From contig CAZIUL010000014.1 in assembly GCA_964542475.1 (NCBI GenBank), positions 26,305-90,304 of the forward strand: a stretch of DNA of 64,000 bases. The letters run 5' to 3'. Of the stretch, positions 17,066-25,555 are shown in pieces; the stretch's first letter is position 1; every line of letters begins with the position of its first letter. This DNA comes from CAZIUL01 sp964542475. Lineage in GTDB: Bacteria > Planctomycetota > B15-G4 > CAYZWU01. Both the position numbers and the translations under genes were made by a program. The notes beneath the pieces are model-generated. The model was not told where the DNA came from. It saw nothing but the letters and a program-made list of their open reading frames with translations, and did no database searches.

Positions 17066-18303
17066 TTAAACGCTTTCGCCGCTCTCCTGCTTTTCTGTTG
17101 AAAGCCCATGCACGCAAACACCCAGCTTTTCGGCAAGCGCTGTAACACGTTCGTTGTCAGGGGACAGCTCCACGGCTTCTCGGATGAACCGGCGCGCCTC
17201 CTGCGTGTCATCTCCTTCCAAACAAAGCTCTGCCAGCTTGATCCTTGTATTGAGTGCGTCCGGAACCAGCGAGGCCTCTTTTGTGTAGAAGCTGTTTCAT
17301 AACCTGCTTCGTAGCGAGACCGAGCGAAAGTTGGGCCAGCAAGGATCGAATGCGAAAACGAACGGAGGCGGCCTGGTAAGGCCGTTGAGTACGTTTTTGC
17401 TTGAGGACGCAGCTGGCACGACTTGCAGCCGGTCGGAGCAGAAGGAGGTTATGAAACAGCTTCTAGTATGATATCGCCTTCTCCCTATCACCCAATCTAA
17501 TGCACAACTCTCCAAGCCGATCCAGCACCTCGGGTTTTCCCGGGAAGCCCTGTTCTTCCCTTTCAAGAAACTCCGAAGCCTCCTTGTTTTTTCCGAGCTG
17601 CATGCGTCCTGGCAGCTTCGTATGCGCTCCATTCGGCATCAGGCACCTCTTCCATCCATTCCAGGATTGCCAGGAACGCTGTCGCCGGGCGGTTGTTATC
17701 GAGCAGGAAATGGATCATCTGCCTGTGCGCCTTCGAATCAAAAGGAAAGCGTGAGAGCTCCTGCCGGAAGTACGCCAATGCTTCATAGAACCTTCCCGTG
17801 ACTTTTTGTGCGTGGGCAAGCCTGAGCGCGGCGTGTCCCGGCAGGGGTTTCTGATAGTCGATGGCACTGCCGAAACGGTCGATCCCGAGCTTGGGAAGCA
17901 CGCCCATCACACGAGCCAGCTCAAGCGCATACACGATCAGCACACTGCTCCTTTTCGTGTTGTCAGCGCGATAGCTCAGCGAATCCGCGGTGCAAAGAAT
18001 CACTCCCCTGTACCCGTTGGCAACAATGGACTCGATCTCCTGTTTGCCGATGTTGACAGAGTCCTGCCCTGAAAAAACAAAAGTGTATGATTCGTTCCAG
18101 CTCTTCAGCCTGTCGGACTCGGGCGCGAGCGCAGCGATGGTTCCCTCCTCAGCCAGAAGATCAAAACGGGCTTCAGGCTTTTCTTTACAAGCGGCTTCCA
18201 GGAAGTCATCCAACAGTTCCGGAAGGCGCTCGCTGACGATCAGGTACCTACCCCTGCTCTTGACAAAATCCCACAGAAGATGTTCGTCAAATGTAAACGC
18301 CAT
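17066..18303 (-). pseudogene. TPR-repeat gene disrupted by a frameshift and a MITE insertion
   Basis: An ATG at 18303 (AAGGAGG six bases upstream) opens a 246-residue frame that stops at 17563. The TPR-like protein continues in another frame: after a one-base shift near 17600-17620 the minus strand reads QLGKNKEASEFLEREEQG...LGDREKAISY and stops where a 176-bp element is inserted. Past the element it resumes as YTKEASLVPDALNTRIKLAELC...ELSPDNERV and ends with TAA at 17066-17068. Removing the element and one TA restores KAISYYTKEAS in frame. The first 150 residues are an unrecognised alpha/beta domain; the last 150 are TPRs. It starts two bases after the carbamoyltransferase stop, so it was the last gene of that operon. 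The frameshift could also be an assembly error, leaving a truncated functional protein. Confidence 0.85.
17288..17463. mobile_element. 176-bp MITE with perfect terminal inverted repeats and TA target duplication
   Basis: The ends GAAGCTGTTTCATAACCT (17288-17305) and AGGTTATGAAACAGCTTC (17446-17463) are perfect inverted repeats, flanked on both sides by TA (17286-17287 and 17464-17465). The inside is non-coding. Small size, inverted ends and TA duplication are typical of Tc1/mariner- or IS630-type miniature elements moved by a transposase elsewhere. The host reading frame is restored exactly when the element and one TA are removed. No transposase gene or second copy is present in the window. 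Confidence 0.9.
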
Positions 18304-18304
18304 T

Positions 18305-20029
18305 CTAAGCCTCCTTCGTAAGAACGCACCGGCCCATTACAAGGTCATCCATGCCCGTGTTTCTCCAGCACTTGATCGCTTCCTTCGGGGAGCACACGAT
18401 CGGCTCTCCCCTGACGTTGAAGGATGTGTTCATCAGGACAGGTGTGCCTGTTATCTTTCCGAACTCGTGGATCACGCGGTAGTACATCGGGTTCTGCTCC
18501 TGCTTGATGGTTTGCAGGCGGGCCGTGTTGTCCACATGGGATGTGGCCTCCATCTCCCCGGCCTTCTCCTCCACAACAGGCTGAACAACCGTCATGAACG
18601 GATAATCTCCCGGACACTGGAAATACTCATCGCAGCGCTCATAAAGAACAACCGGTGCAAACGGCCTCCAGGGCTCCCTAAACTTCACCTTGTTGTTGAC
18701 CGTGTCCTTGGTCGCGGCAAAACGGGGGTCCGCCAGGATGCTCCGGTTTCCAAGGGCCCTCGCGCCTACCTCTATCCTGCCCTGGAACCAGCCGACAACG
18801 CTGCCGTTCGCAATCCGCTTCGCCGCCCACTCTTCAGGGTTTTTGACCTTATCCACCGGGTATCCGAACCGCTTCACCGTTTCCTCTATCTCCTGCTGTG
18901 AGTACTCCGGCCCCAGGTAAGGATCGCGCATCAATGAGCGCCGGTCTGACGGGCTGCTCCGGCCGAGGATGTCGTAATGCACGTAGAGGGCTGCCCCGTA
19001 CGCTGAACCGTTGTCCGTTGCTCCGGGTTGAATGAACACGTTTTCGAATCCGCACTCGCGGATCACGCGGCCGTTGGCAAGGCTGTTCATTGCAACGCCG
19101 CCCGCAAGACAGAGATCGTTGGCGCCGGTGAGCTTGCGGGCGTGCTTCGCCGATCGAATGAAAGCGGTCTCCACGATATGCTGGAGCGTCGCGGCGACAT
19201 CCTTGTGAAACTGCGACAACTCCTCATCAGGTTTTCGCGGCTGTCCGAAAAGCTTCAGAAAAGCATCCGTGTAGTTGGGGTAGCCTCTCACAAAAAGCTC
19301 CATGTTCAGCTCCGTGTCCCCGCGCTCATCCACGCGCACCACGTTTTCATGAAAAAGGTCCGAGTATCGCGGCGTTCCGTAGGAGCTCAGGCCCATGGTT
19401 TTTCCCTCGTTCCCCATCTCGCGCCCCAGGCCGAGCCACCTGGTGAAATGTGTGTAGAGAAAGCCGAGGGAATGGGGAAGGCAGCGTGACTCGAGCTTCC
19501 GCACCCCATTATCGAAATCGCCCACGCAGATGGTTGCCTGCTCCAGGTCTCCCGACCCATCCACGGTGTAAACGGCAGCGTGCGAAAAACCCGAGGGGTA
19601 AAACGCGCTTGCCGCATGAGCAAGGTGGTGGTTCACGAGCACGATCTTCATCTCCTCGAACCCTGCGACCTCCCGGAGCGCACGCTTGTTCATGTCCGAC
19701 GCGTCGCGGCTCTGCAGCAGCGTGTGATACAGACGTTTCCTGTATACTTCGCGATACCTGTCGTTGAAGTGCTCGGCCTTCACCTCGATCTGCGGGATAT
19801 TCAAACGCGGGGGATCGAATGGAAAAGCCGCGCATTCGACATCCTCGGGGCCAAAGGGAACATCCTTCATCGCGCAACGGAGAGCGTTCCCGATGAACCC
19901 CTTTCCGTGCTTGACCCTGTTCATCCGTTCCTCTTCGAGTGCGAACACGATGGTACCGTCACGGTCTATCACGGACACGGTTGATTCGTGCCCGGATGCT
20001 TTCAATCCCAGAATATACCTTGCTGTCAT
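18305..20029 (-). CDS. Carbamoyltransferase (NodU/CmcH/TobZ family)
   Basis: A 574-residue protein, the standard length for O-carbamoyltransferases that use carbamoyl phosphate and ATP to carbamoylate a hydroxyl group. The N-terminal Kae1-like domain has LGLKASGHESTVSVID, the metal-binding HHLAHAASAFYPSGF (near 134-148), VDGSGDLEQAT (near 156) and GGVAMNSLANGR. The C-terminal domain has VGWFQGRIEVGARALGNRSILADPR, then FAPVVL and MNTSFNVRGEPIV. GGGAG precedes the ATG. Known members decorate Nod factors, cephamycins, aminoglycosides and surface sugars. Here it sits between a sulfatase-fold protein and a TPR gene in a cluster with two radical SAM enzymes, suggesting modification of a glycan or small molecule. 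The true substrate is unknown. Confidence 0.92.
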   Translation of the reverse strand: MTARYILGLKASGHESTVSVIDRDGTIVFALEEERMNRVKHGKGFIGNALRCAMKDVPFGPEDVECAAFPFDPPRLNIPQIEVKAEHFNDRYREVYRKRLYHTLLQSRDASDMNKRALREVAGFEEMKIVLVNHHLAHAASAFYPSGFSHAAVYTVDGSGDLEQATICVGDFDNGVRKLESRCLPHSLGFLYTHFTRWLGLGREMGNEGKTMGLSSYGTPRYSDLFHENVVRVDERGDTELNMELFVRGYPNYTDAFLKLFGQPRKPDEELSQFHKDVAATLQHIVETAFIRSAKHARKLTGANDLCLAGGVAMNSLANGRVIRECGFENVFIQPGATDNGSAYGAALYVHYDILGRSSPSDRRSLMRDPYLGPEYSQQEIEETVKRFGYPVDKVKNPEEWAAKRIANGSVVGWFQGRIEVGARALGNRSILADPRFAATKDTVNNKVKFREPWRPFAPVVLYERCDEYFQCPGDYPFMTVVQPVVEEKAGEMEATSHVDNTARLQTIKQEQNPMYYRVIHEFGKITGTPVLMNTSFNVRGEPIVCSPKEAIKCWRNTGMDDLVMGRCVLTKEA

Positions 20030-20091
20030 TCTTCGTCTCCCGCGCTTTTCGAATAACCAGTATCCGGTTGATAACAGGTTGAGGATCGTCT

Positions 20092-20144
20092 CATGGCATA
20101 AAACGCAGCATGAGCGCAGGTTACGGTGCCGCTATGCGGGATAA
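20092..20144. repeat. Right half of the family C palindromic repeat
   Basis: The 125-base gap between the carbamoyltransferase and the sulfatase-fold gene contains CATGGCATAAAACGCAGCATG and GGTTACGGTGCCGC, closely matching the right half of the repeat at 42462-42580. It may interrupt what was a continuous operon or act as an internal processing site. Confidence 0.6.
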
Positions 20145-20154
20145 GGTCCGGTTA

Positions 20155-21780
20155 TCAGAAGTAGCCGAGCTCCTTGAGCCTATCCATCAGCTTCTCGTTT
20201 TCATTCTCCTCGTCTTCGTCCGCTGCCTGACTGTCATCTTTGCCTGCCTCGTGTATTTTTTCAGTCACCACTGCGTGGGACTCCAATTCGTCCATGTAAT
20301 CGAAAACGCGCATCGCTGCCGCATCCGAGGAAACATCCCTCGGAAAATCCTCGTCCACATCCTCCTTGAACTCGATGAGCGAGTGCTTGGGCAGCTTCTT
20401 CTCGATGCTTCTGTATTCGGCCGACAGCAGGAAGGCCGCCAGCACCTGCCTCCTCGTCATTTCACTCCTGTCCAGGACTCCTGAAAAATGATCGATGCCT
20501 TCCGAATCCTCGAACCTTCCCAGGATGTCCCGATAGATTCTTTTCATGAACTCCTCGTTGGGAACTTCCTTTACACCATCTTGAATGAAGTCATTGATCG
20601 CTCCCCTGTTCCACCTGACATACTTTTTGTCTTCCGTCCTGACCGACATCTGGCACATCATGAACCCGGGCCATTCGTCGCCTTCGATTCCGTTTCCGCC
20701 TTTGGACTTTTTCTTGTAATCAGCAACAAAGGACGAGGCATCCTTGGAGGAGATCCACAGCTCCGAATAGGTCTTGTCCCTGTCGCAGGCGAGGAGATCC
20801 AGGCCGTCCGTCTCCTTCTCCAGGTCAATGCTCAACATGGACAGAAGCGTTGGAGCCAGGTCGACCGTGGATACCATCTTCTCCATCATCCCGTGACCTA
20901 TATCAGGGTGACTGATCATCAAAGGTACGCGGATCACGTTCTCGTAGACAGATCCGCCGTGACCGAAAAAGCCTTTGCGGCTGTTATCGTTGTAGCACCT
21001 TCCCTCCCCGTGATCCGACAGCACCGTCAACAGCGCGTCTTTCGCGAACCCCAGACCTGAAAGGTTGTCCATCACGTATCTGAACCTGCCGTTGTCGAAC
21101 TTCGACACGCCCTTGACATAAAGAGGCAGCATCGCTTCCACGGGCCGGTGCCTGAAGGAGTTCTCCATGAGAAAGCGCCAGTTCAGCTTTTCCCTGCCCG
21201 CATTCTCACACGAAGCATCAATCAAGCCCCTCTTTCTGTACAGCTCCTTCATCACGGCGAAGAAGTCGTTGTTCACGCCGGGTTCGTACTCGCACTCGCA
21301 TTTGAGGTACGGCTCGTGCACATCCATGAAATGACAGAACAGGAACACATCCTCTTCGCTCATGCTGCGGAGCAGTTTAAAAAGCTCCTGGTCGCTTCCG
21401 CTGAGTACGTGATCGAACCCCTTGGCCAGGCCAAGCGGAGAAAAGAGCTCGATGGCGTCCGTGTAACAGACCGTTCTGTACCCCTTCGAGGAAAGCACCT
21501 GCGCCAGCGTGACCGCGTTCTTGTCCAGCTTCGTGTCAAAAAACGCGCGGACCCCGTGCTTCGGCGGATAAAGCCCGGTAAAGATGCTTGCGTGCGAAGC
21601 CGTGGTGTAGGTGTTGGTGCTTATACATTGAGAGAAGCACAAAGAGTGCTCGGCAATCCTGTCCATTGTATCTGTCTGCAGGAGCTTGAGCGCATCGTGT
21701 CTCTTCAGCCCGCGTTTGTCTTTCTGATAACCGACACAGTCGAAACGGAGGTTATCGATCGATACTAGCGTTACATTCAT
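20155..21780 (-). CDS. Sulfatase-fold (alkaline phosphatase superfamily) hydrolase/transferase with C-terminal DUF4214
   Basis: A 541-residue protein without a signal peptide. The N-terminal metal-dependent domain has VSIDNLRFDCVGY (residues 6-18), the nucleophile region TYTTASHASIFTGLYPPKHGV (57-76), LSDHGEG (254-260) and FGHGGSVYENVIRVPL (272-287). The sulfatase formylglycine motif C/S-x-P-x-R is absent; a threonine (59 or 60) takes the nucleophile position, as in phosphotransferases of this superfamily. Residues about 405-460 match DUF4214 (FMKRIYRDILGRFEDSEGIDHFSGVL...LLSAEYR), often found on surface-layer or polysaccharide-associated proteins. The C-terminus is acidic. A role as phospho- or sulfo-group hydrolase/transferase on a glycan is inferred. 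It lies 13 bases after the radical SAM gene, so is probably co-transcribed. Confidence 0.8.
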   Translation of the reverse strand: MNVTLVSIDNLRFDCVGYQKDKRGLKRHDALKLLQTDTMDRIAEHSLCFSQCISTNTYTTASHASIFTGLYPPKHGVRAFFDTKLDKNAVTLAQVLSSKGYRTVCYTDAIELFSPLGLAKGFDHVLSGSDQELFKLLRSMSEEDVFLFCHFMDVHEPYLKCECEYEPGVNNDFFAVMKELYRKRGLIDASCENAGREKLNWRFLMENSFRHRPVEAMLPLYVKGVSKFDNGRFRYVMDNLSGLGFAKDALLTVLSDHGEGRCYNDNSRKGFFGHGGSVYENVIRVPLMISHPDIGHGMMEKMVSTVDLAPTLLSMLSIDLEKETDGLDLLACDRDKTYSELWISSKDASSFVADYKKKSKGGNGIEGDEWPGFMMCQMSVRTEDKKYVRWNRGAINDFIQDGVKEVPNEEFMKRIYRDILGRFEDSEGIDHFSGVLDRSEMTRRQVLAAFLLSAEYRSIEKKLPKHSLIEFKEDVDEDFPRDVSSDAAAMRVFDYMDELESHAVVTEKIHEAGKDDSQAADEDEENENEKLMDRLKELGYF

Positions 21781-21793
21781 TTGAACCCTCTTG

Positions 21794-22684
21794 TTACCTC
21801 CCCGTTCGGTTAAAAGCCGAATCCGTCTCGGCGCCTTCCACGACAGGCTCCCTCTCTCCGATCACTTTCCTGACGGTCTTGTCCGCGTCGCACCCCGAGC
21901 AGAACTTCGAGTTGCAGAGCACCGGCTCGCTGAGCAGCTTGAAATCGCGATCAAAGATGTTCCCCATCTTTTTCTTCGTGGAATATATCCTGCTCACGCA
22001 CGGAGAGACCTGCCCGTTCGGCGATACCACGAAGTAGTTGATACCCGCGTCACACAGGTACCTGTAAACCTTCTCGTTGTACGGATCATCCCTGTCCGGC
22101 CCGAAGAAGTTCTCCAGGTGGCACCTTTCCGTTTCCGTCGGCTTGTAGGGGTATACCGGCCCGGGTGTGTAAGGATCCACATGAAATCGCAGGCCGTTGT
22201 TCTCCATCAACTCCTTGTATCGCTCGGTCAGCCACATCTGGTCCGGAAAGGCCACAAGGTTTATTATCACGTTGAATCCGCGCCTCTTCAGAAGCAGCAC
22301 CTTGCCCAGGAAATACTCCACGTTCATGTCCTGGGACGGATGAAGGGACGCGGTGATGCTGAAGCACTTTTGCGGCGTGATCTTCTGGACGAACCCGGTC
22401 AGGTCCGCCTTGAGGTTCGATGTTATCGCAACCTTCTTGGAGTCGTCCAGGGCGCTCAAGATATCGACGAAACCGGGCTGCAGAAACGGCTCTCCCCCGG
22501 TTATGTCGATCGACACCTCCCCTTCGATCCTGTTCCAGCCCTCGATCCATTTCCCGGGCTCTTCGAACGGATGTTTCAGGAGCGGGTCGCCCACCTGTTT
22601 CGCGTGACAGTAGCCGCAGCTCATGTTGCACTTGAGCGTGATGAACCACACGGACTTCCGGACCTTCTTTTTTTCCATTTCCAT
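21794..22684 (-). CDS. Radical SAM protein with C-terminal Cys-rich (SPASM-like) region
   Basis: About 296 residues. The radical SAM cluster motif C-x3-C-x2-C is at CNMSCGYC near the N-terminus, followed by the GGEP motif in DITGGEPFLQPG, and ITSNLKADL. The C-terminal part has additional cysteines (SPNGQVSPCVSR; LCNSKFCSGCDADK), the layout of a SPASM or twitch auxiliary iron-sulfur site. It is clearly a paralogue of the next gene upstream: both share SITASLHPS-like, FLGKxLLLKxRGF and FHVDPYxPxPxxPYK blocks. The reaction is not predictable from sequence; substrates could be a peptide or sugar. I start at ATG 22684 (AAGG nine bases upstream); TTG 22693 is an alternative. Confidence 0.88.
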   Translation of the reverse strand: MEMEKKKVRKSVWFITLKCNMSCGYCHAKQVGDPLLKHPFEEPGKWIEGWNRIEGEVSIDITGGEPFLQPGFVDILSALDDSKKVAITSNLKADLTGFVQKITPQKCFSITASLHPSQDMNVEYFLGKVLLLKRRGFNVIINLVAFPDQMWLTERYKELMENNGLRFHVDPYTPGPVYPYKPTETERCHLENFFGPDRDDPYNEKVYRYLCDAGINYFVVSPNGQVSPCVSRIYSTKKKMGNIFDRDFKLLSEPVLCNSKFCSGCDADKTVRKVIGEREPVVEGAETDSAFNRTGR

Positions 22685-22699
22685 CGGTTTCAACCTTGC

Positions 22700-24241
22700 T
22701 CACACCTGCACGGCGTGGACCTTGTCCGCCGGTATCCTCGTCACCTTGTCCAGATCACATCCTGCACAGCTTACAGCCTTGCACCTGATCGGTTCATCGA
22801 ACGGCTTGAACCCGTCTTCGAAGATGTTGCCCACGTAGTTTTCCTTGACGTACCTTTTTGTCACGCAGGTGTAGGTGTCGCCGTTCGGCAGGGTCGAGAA
22901 GAAGTTCATTCCGCCGCTGCACTGGTAGAGCACGGGCTCCTTGTTGAAAAAATCGCCCCTGTCTCCGCCGACGTACTGCCTAAGGAACTTCTCTTCCTCC
23001 GCGGACAGCTTGTACGGTCTCTTCGGGTTGGGGCCGTAAGGGTCCACGTGAAACGGGATGTCAACGTCCTCGACCAGCTTCTTGAAATACGGGATCATCC
23101 AGAGCTGCTCCGGATATGACACGTAGTTCACGATCACACGGAACCCCCTGTTTTTGAGTAGCAGTATCTTTCCCAGGAAATGCTCCGTGTTCATCTTTGA
23201 TGACGGGTGCAGCGATGTTGTGATCGATATGCATTTTTCAGGAGAAACCGATTGTACAAACCCCGTCAGATCGCACCTGGTGTTGGTTGTCACGGCGACC
23301 TTGATGTTGTCTCTCAAGGCGTTGATGAGGTCGACCATGCCAGGGTGCATGAACGGTTCTCCCCCGGTTATGTCGAGAAGCAGGCGGCCATCGAAGCTGT
23401 TCCAAGCGTCAACCCATTCCCTGTAATCCCGGAACGGGACCTTCATCATCGGGTCGTGCACCTGGTGAGCCAGGCAGTAGGGGCAGTGGTTGTTGCACTT
23501 CATGGTGCTGTACCAGACCACTCCCTTCATGGTCAGGTCAGGGGCGAACACCCGGCCGGCTTCATCATCCGCCGGCTTGACAACCCGCTCTTTTTCCTTG
23601 ACCTCTACGCGTTCGGATGCCGCCTCTTTCGCTTTACGAAGCAGCGTCAGCGCCTCTTTCGGAGCGGTATCCTTTATGAGCTTCGCGGTTTCAGACAAAA
23701 CCTCAGCGCTGCATTCACACCCTTCATCAAGAGACATCATGGCCGCGCGCTTTGCGTCATCAAGCTTCTGTAAAGCCATGTACACCCCGGTCAGGTTCAT
23801 GATCGCCTCACCGTATCCGGGCTTCAGAGCAAGCGAACGCTCAAGAGCCCGGATGGAGCCATCCGGATCTCCGGAGGCAAAAAGGACCGCACCCAGATCG
23901 TTCCACCCCTCATGGTTTTCAGGATCGCAGTTTACGAGCGCGCCGAGCAGCCTGAGGCAGTCTTCCATTCTGCCGTCTTCGAACAGGGAGGTGCTCAGCT
24001 TGATGATGGCGCTCTTGATGGAAGGGTCGTGCACAATGGCGCTCGATATCCACTCCCCGGGCATGTCCGATTTTCCAAGGGCAAGATAGCACTTGCAAGC
24101 TGTCGACTGCAGCTCTGTGGACTCGGGATGCTCTGCGATCAGTCGGTTCATGACCCCGAGCGCCTGCCCGGTTTTGCCATCGAGGAGCATCGCCCTTGCG
24201 GACGCGATTTTCTCTTCCAAATCCGTGGTGACATGAGACAT
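22700..24241 (-). CDS. TPR-radical SAM fusion protein
   Basis: About 513 residues. Residues 1-195 form tetratricopeptide repeats (GKTGQALGVMNRLIAEHPESTELQ; HEGWNDLGAVLFASGDPDGSIRALERSLALKPG). After a charged linker (about 200-230) comes a radical SAM domain with C-x3-C-x2-C in CNNHCPYC (about 249-256), DITGGEPFMHPG and C-terminal cysteines (YTCVTKRY; CKAVSCAGCDLDK) like a SPASM site. It is the first gene of the minus-strand cluster and is six to sixteen bases from its shorter paralogue. The TPR part probably binds a protein or peptide partner, so a peptide- or protein-modifying role is possible. ATG 24241 is chosen because GGGAGA lies just upstream; ATG 24253 adds four residues. Confidence 0.88.
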   Translation of the reverse strand: MSHVTTDLEEKIASARAMLLDGKTGQALGVMNRLIAEHPESTELQSTACKCYLALGKSDMPGEWISSAIVHDPSIKSAIIKLSTSLFEDGRMEDCLRLLGALVNCDPENHEGWNDLGAVLFASGDPDGSIRALERSLALKPGYGEAIMNLTGVYMALQKLDDAKRAAMMSLDEGCECSAEVLSETAKLIKDTAPKEALTLLRKAKEAASERVEVKEKERVVKPADDEAGRVFAPDLTMKGVVWYSTMKCNNHCPYCLAHQVHDPMMKVPFRDYREWVDAWNSFDGRLLLDITGGEPFMHPGMVDLINALRDNIKVAVTTNTRCDLTGFVQSVSPEKCISITTSLHPSSKMNTEHFLGKILLLKNRGFRVIVNYVSYPEQLWMIPYFKKLVEDVDIPFHVDPYGPNPKRPYKLSAEEEKFLRQYVGGDRGDFFNKEPVLYQCSGGMNFFSTLPNGDTYTCVTKRYVKENYVGNIFEDGFKPFDEPIRCKAVSCAGCDLDKVTRIPADKVHAVQV

Positions 24242-24253
24242 ATGTTCTCCCAT

Positions 24254-24560
24254 CCGGCTTGTAATGAGGCATTACGCGGATGCACCACGGCAAAATCCGA
24301 GGCTCATCCGTCATCAGCTTTGGTTGTTCTTCGTCATGCAAAAAGCAGAGAGAGCTGTTTTAAGCACTTGCGCTCCCGAATGTATCGGCAGGTTTCAAGG
24401 TATGACTTTTGAGTTAATACCTGAATTATTCCCCGACAACCCGCGCCCGGGTGGATTCAAGCCCCCCGCTTCCTCTTGCGCGCGGCTCGCCATGCTCTTA
24501 GAATATGTGGTTTCCGCGCAAAAACGAATTACATGTCTCTTTTTAAAAAAAGGCTGTTTC
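24254..24560. other. Intergenic region between divergent transcripts
   Basis: About 300 bases between the radical SAM cluster and the PmoA-domain gene. A plus-strand frame is open through it but lacks coding character and a ribosome site, so I do not call it. Promoters for both directions must lie here; I see no convincing -35/-10 pair and no RNA gene. Confidence 0.5.
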
Positions 24561-25511
24561 ATGAAAAAGAGCACACCGTGGATTGCATGGCTGTTTCTTG
24601 TCTCCTCATGCTGCTCCACAGGCCCCGAGATAGAGTTCGTAGAAAGCCCGGACAGGATCGACGTGCTGATCGCTGGAGAGCTTTTTACGAGCTATCGCCA
24701 CGGGGACCAGCTGAGCAAGCCGGTCCTTCATCCTTTGCGTTCAGCATCCGGGATCGAGGTGAACCGGGGCTATCCACTGTCGAAAAAAGAAGGCGAGAGC
24801 GAGGATCATCCACACCACGCGGGGCTCTTTTTCACCTACGACAAGGTGAACAGCCACGGCTTCTGGAACAACGCTTCCCCTCCGCCGCAGATCAGGCACG
24901 AAAAGTTGGAGATGTTCCCTGATGGGCAGGGGGGCGATGCGCTGTCAGTGGTGCTGCACTGGGTACCTGAAAACGAAGGGGCCCTGCTCGAGGAAAGAAG
25001 GAGGATGGCATTCAGCACAGCCCCGGGCGAGTACGCCATCGATTTTCACATCGATCTTGTGGCGCTACGGGAAAAGGTTGTTTTCGAGGACACCAAGGAA
25101 GGGATGCTCGGGATCAGGGTGGCCTCCTGGCTGAAGGAAAAGGGGGGCACCGGCAGGTATCTCAGCTCTGGCGGTGATGAAACGGAAAAGAACGTCTGGG
25201 GAAAGCGCGCCGCATGGGTCAGGCTCGAAGGAAAAATAGACGGCCATACCGTGGGCATAGCCGTCTTCAACCACCCATCGAGCGTGAACTACCCCACGTT
25301 CTGGCATGCCCGCGGATACGGCCTTTTTGCGGCGAACCCGCTCGGGCAGCACGCTTTCGAAAGCTCCAGAAAGGTGAACGACCCGCAGCACTTCCGGCTC
25401 GAACTCGATCCAGGGGAAAAGGCGGGCTTTCGCTTTCTCGTGGTGGTTTACGAGGGAGAAAAAACAAAAAAGGAGCTCGACAGGCGTTTCGAGGAGTACA
25501 AACGAAGATAG
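24561..25511 (+). CDS. PmoA-family (DUF6807) exported lipoprotein
   Basis: About 316 residues. The start MKKSTPWIAWLFLVSSC is a lipoprotein signal with lipobox V-S-S-C. The rest matches the PmoA/DUF6807 domain: KPVLHPLRSASGIEVNRGYPL, the HPHHAGLFFTYDKVNSHGFW block with conserved histidines, FNHPSSVNYPTFWHARGYGLFAANPLGQ and the C-terminal RFLVVVYEG. Despite the database name, these proteins are not methane monooxygenase subunits; they are common beside sugar dehydrogenases and DUF1080 proteins in polysaccharide-degrading bacteria and have a carbohydrate-active-like beta fold. Biochemical function is unproven. It is followed by a zinc-ribbon gene and a DUF1080 gene on the same strand. The ATG at 24561 replaces a longer frame open from 24264. 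Confidence 0.82.
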   Translation: MKKSTPWIAWLFLVSSCCSTGPEIEFVESPDRIDVLIAGELFTSYRHGDQLSKPVLHPLRSASGIEVNRGYPLSKKEGESEDHPHHAGLFFTYDKVNSHGFWNNASPPPQIRHEKLEMFPDGQGGDALSVVLHWVPENEGALLEERRRMAFSTAPGEYAIDFHIDLVALREKVVFEDTKEGMLGIRVASWLKEKGGTGRYLSSGGDETEKNVWGKRAAWVRLEGKIDGHTVGIAVFNHPSSVNYPTFWHARGYGLFAANPLGQHAFESSRKVNDPQHFRLELDPGEKAGFRFLVVVYEGEKTKKELDRRFEEYKRR

Positions 25512-25555
25512 CGATTCCTGCCCGGCAGCCGGCCTGTAAAAGGAGCACCTCTTTC

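Noticed and set aside
21791..23119. 442-residue plus-strand open frame
   Set aside because: It is fully antisense to the two radical SAM genes, which have strong family motifs; the frame is open because of GC-rich codon bias.
24561..25511. Particulate methane monooxygenase subunit
   Set aside because: The domain name PmoA is shared by chance with a different protein family; there are no membrane spans or copper ligands, and no other pmo genes.
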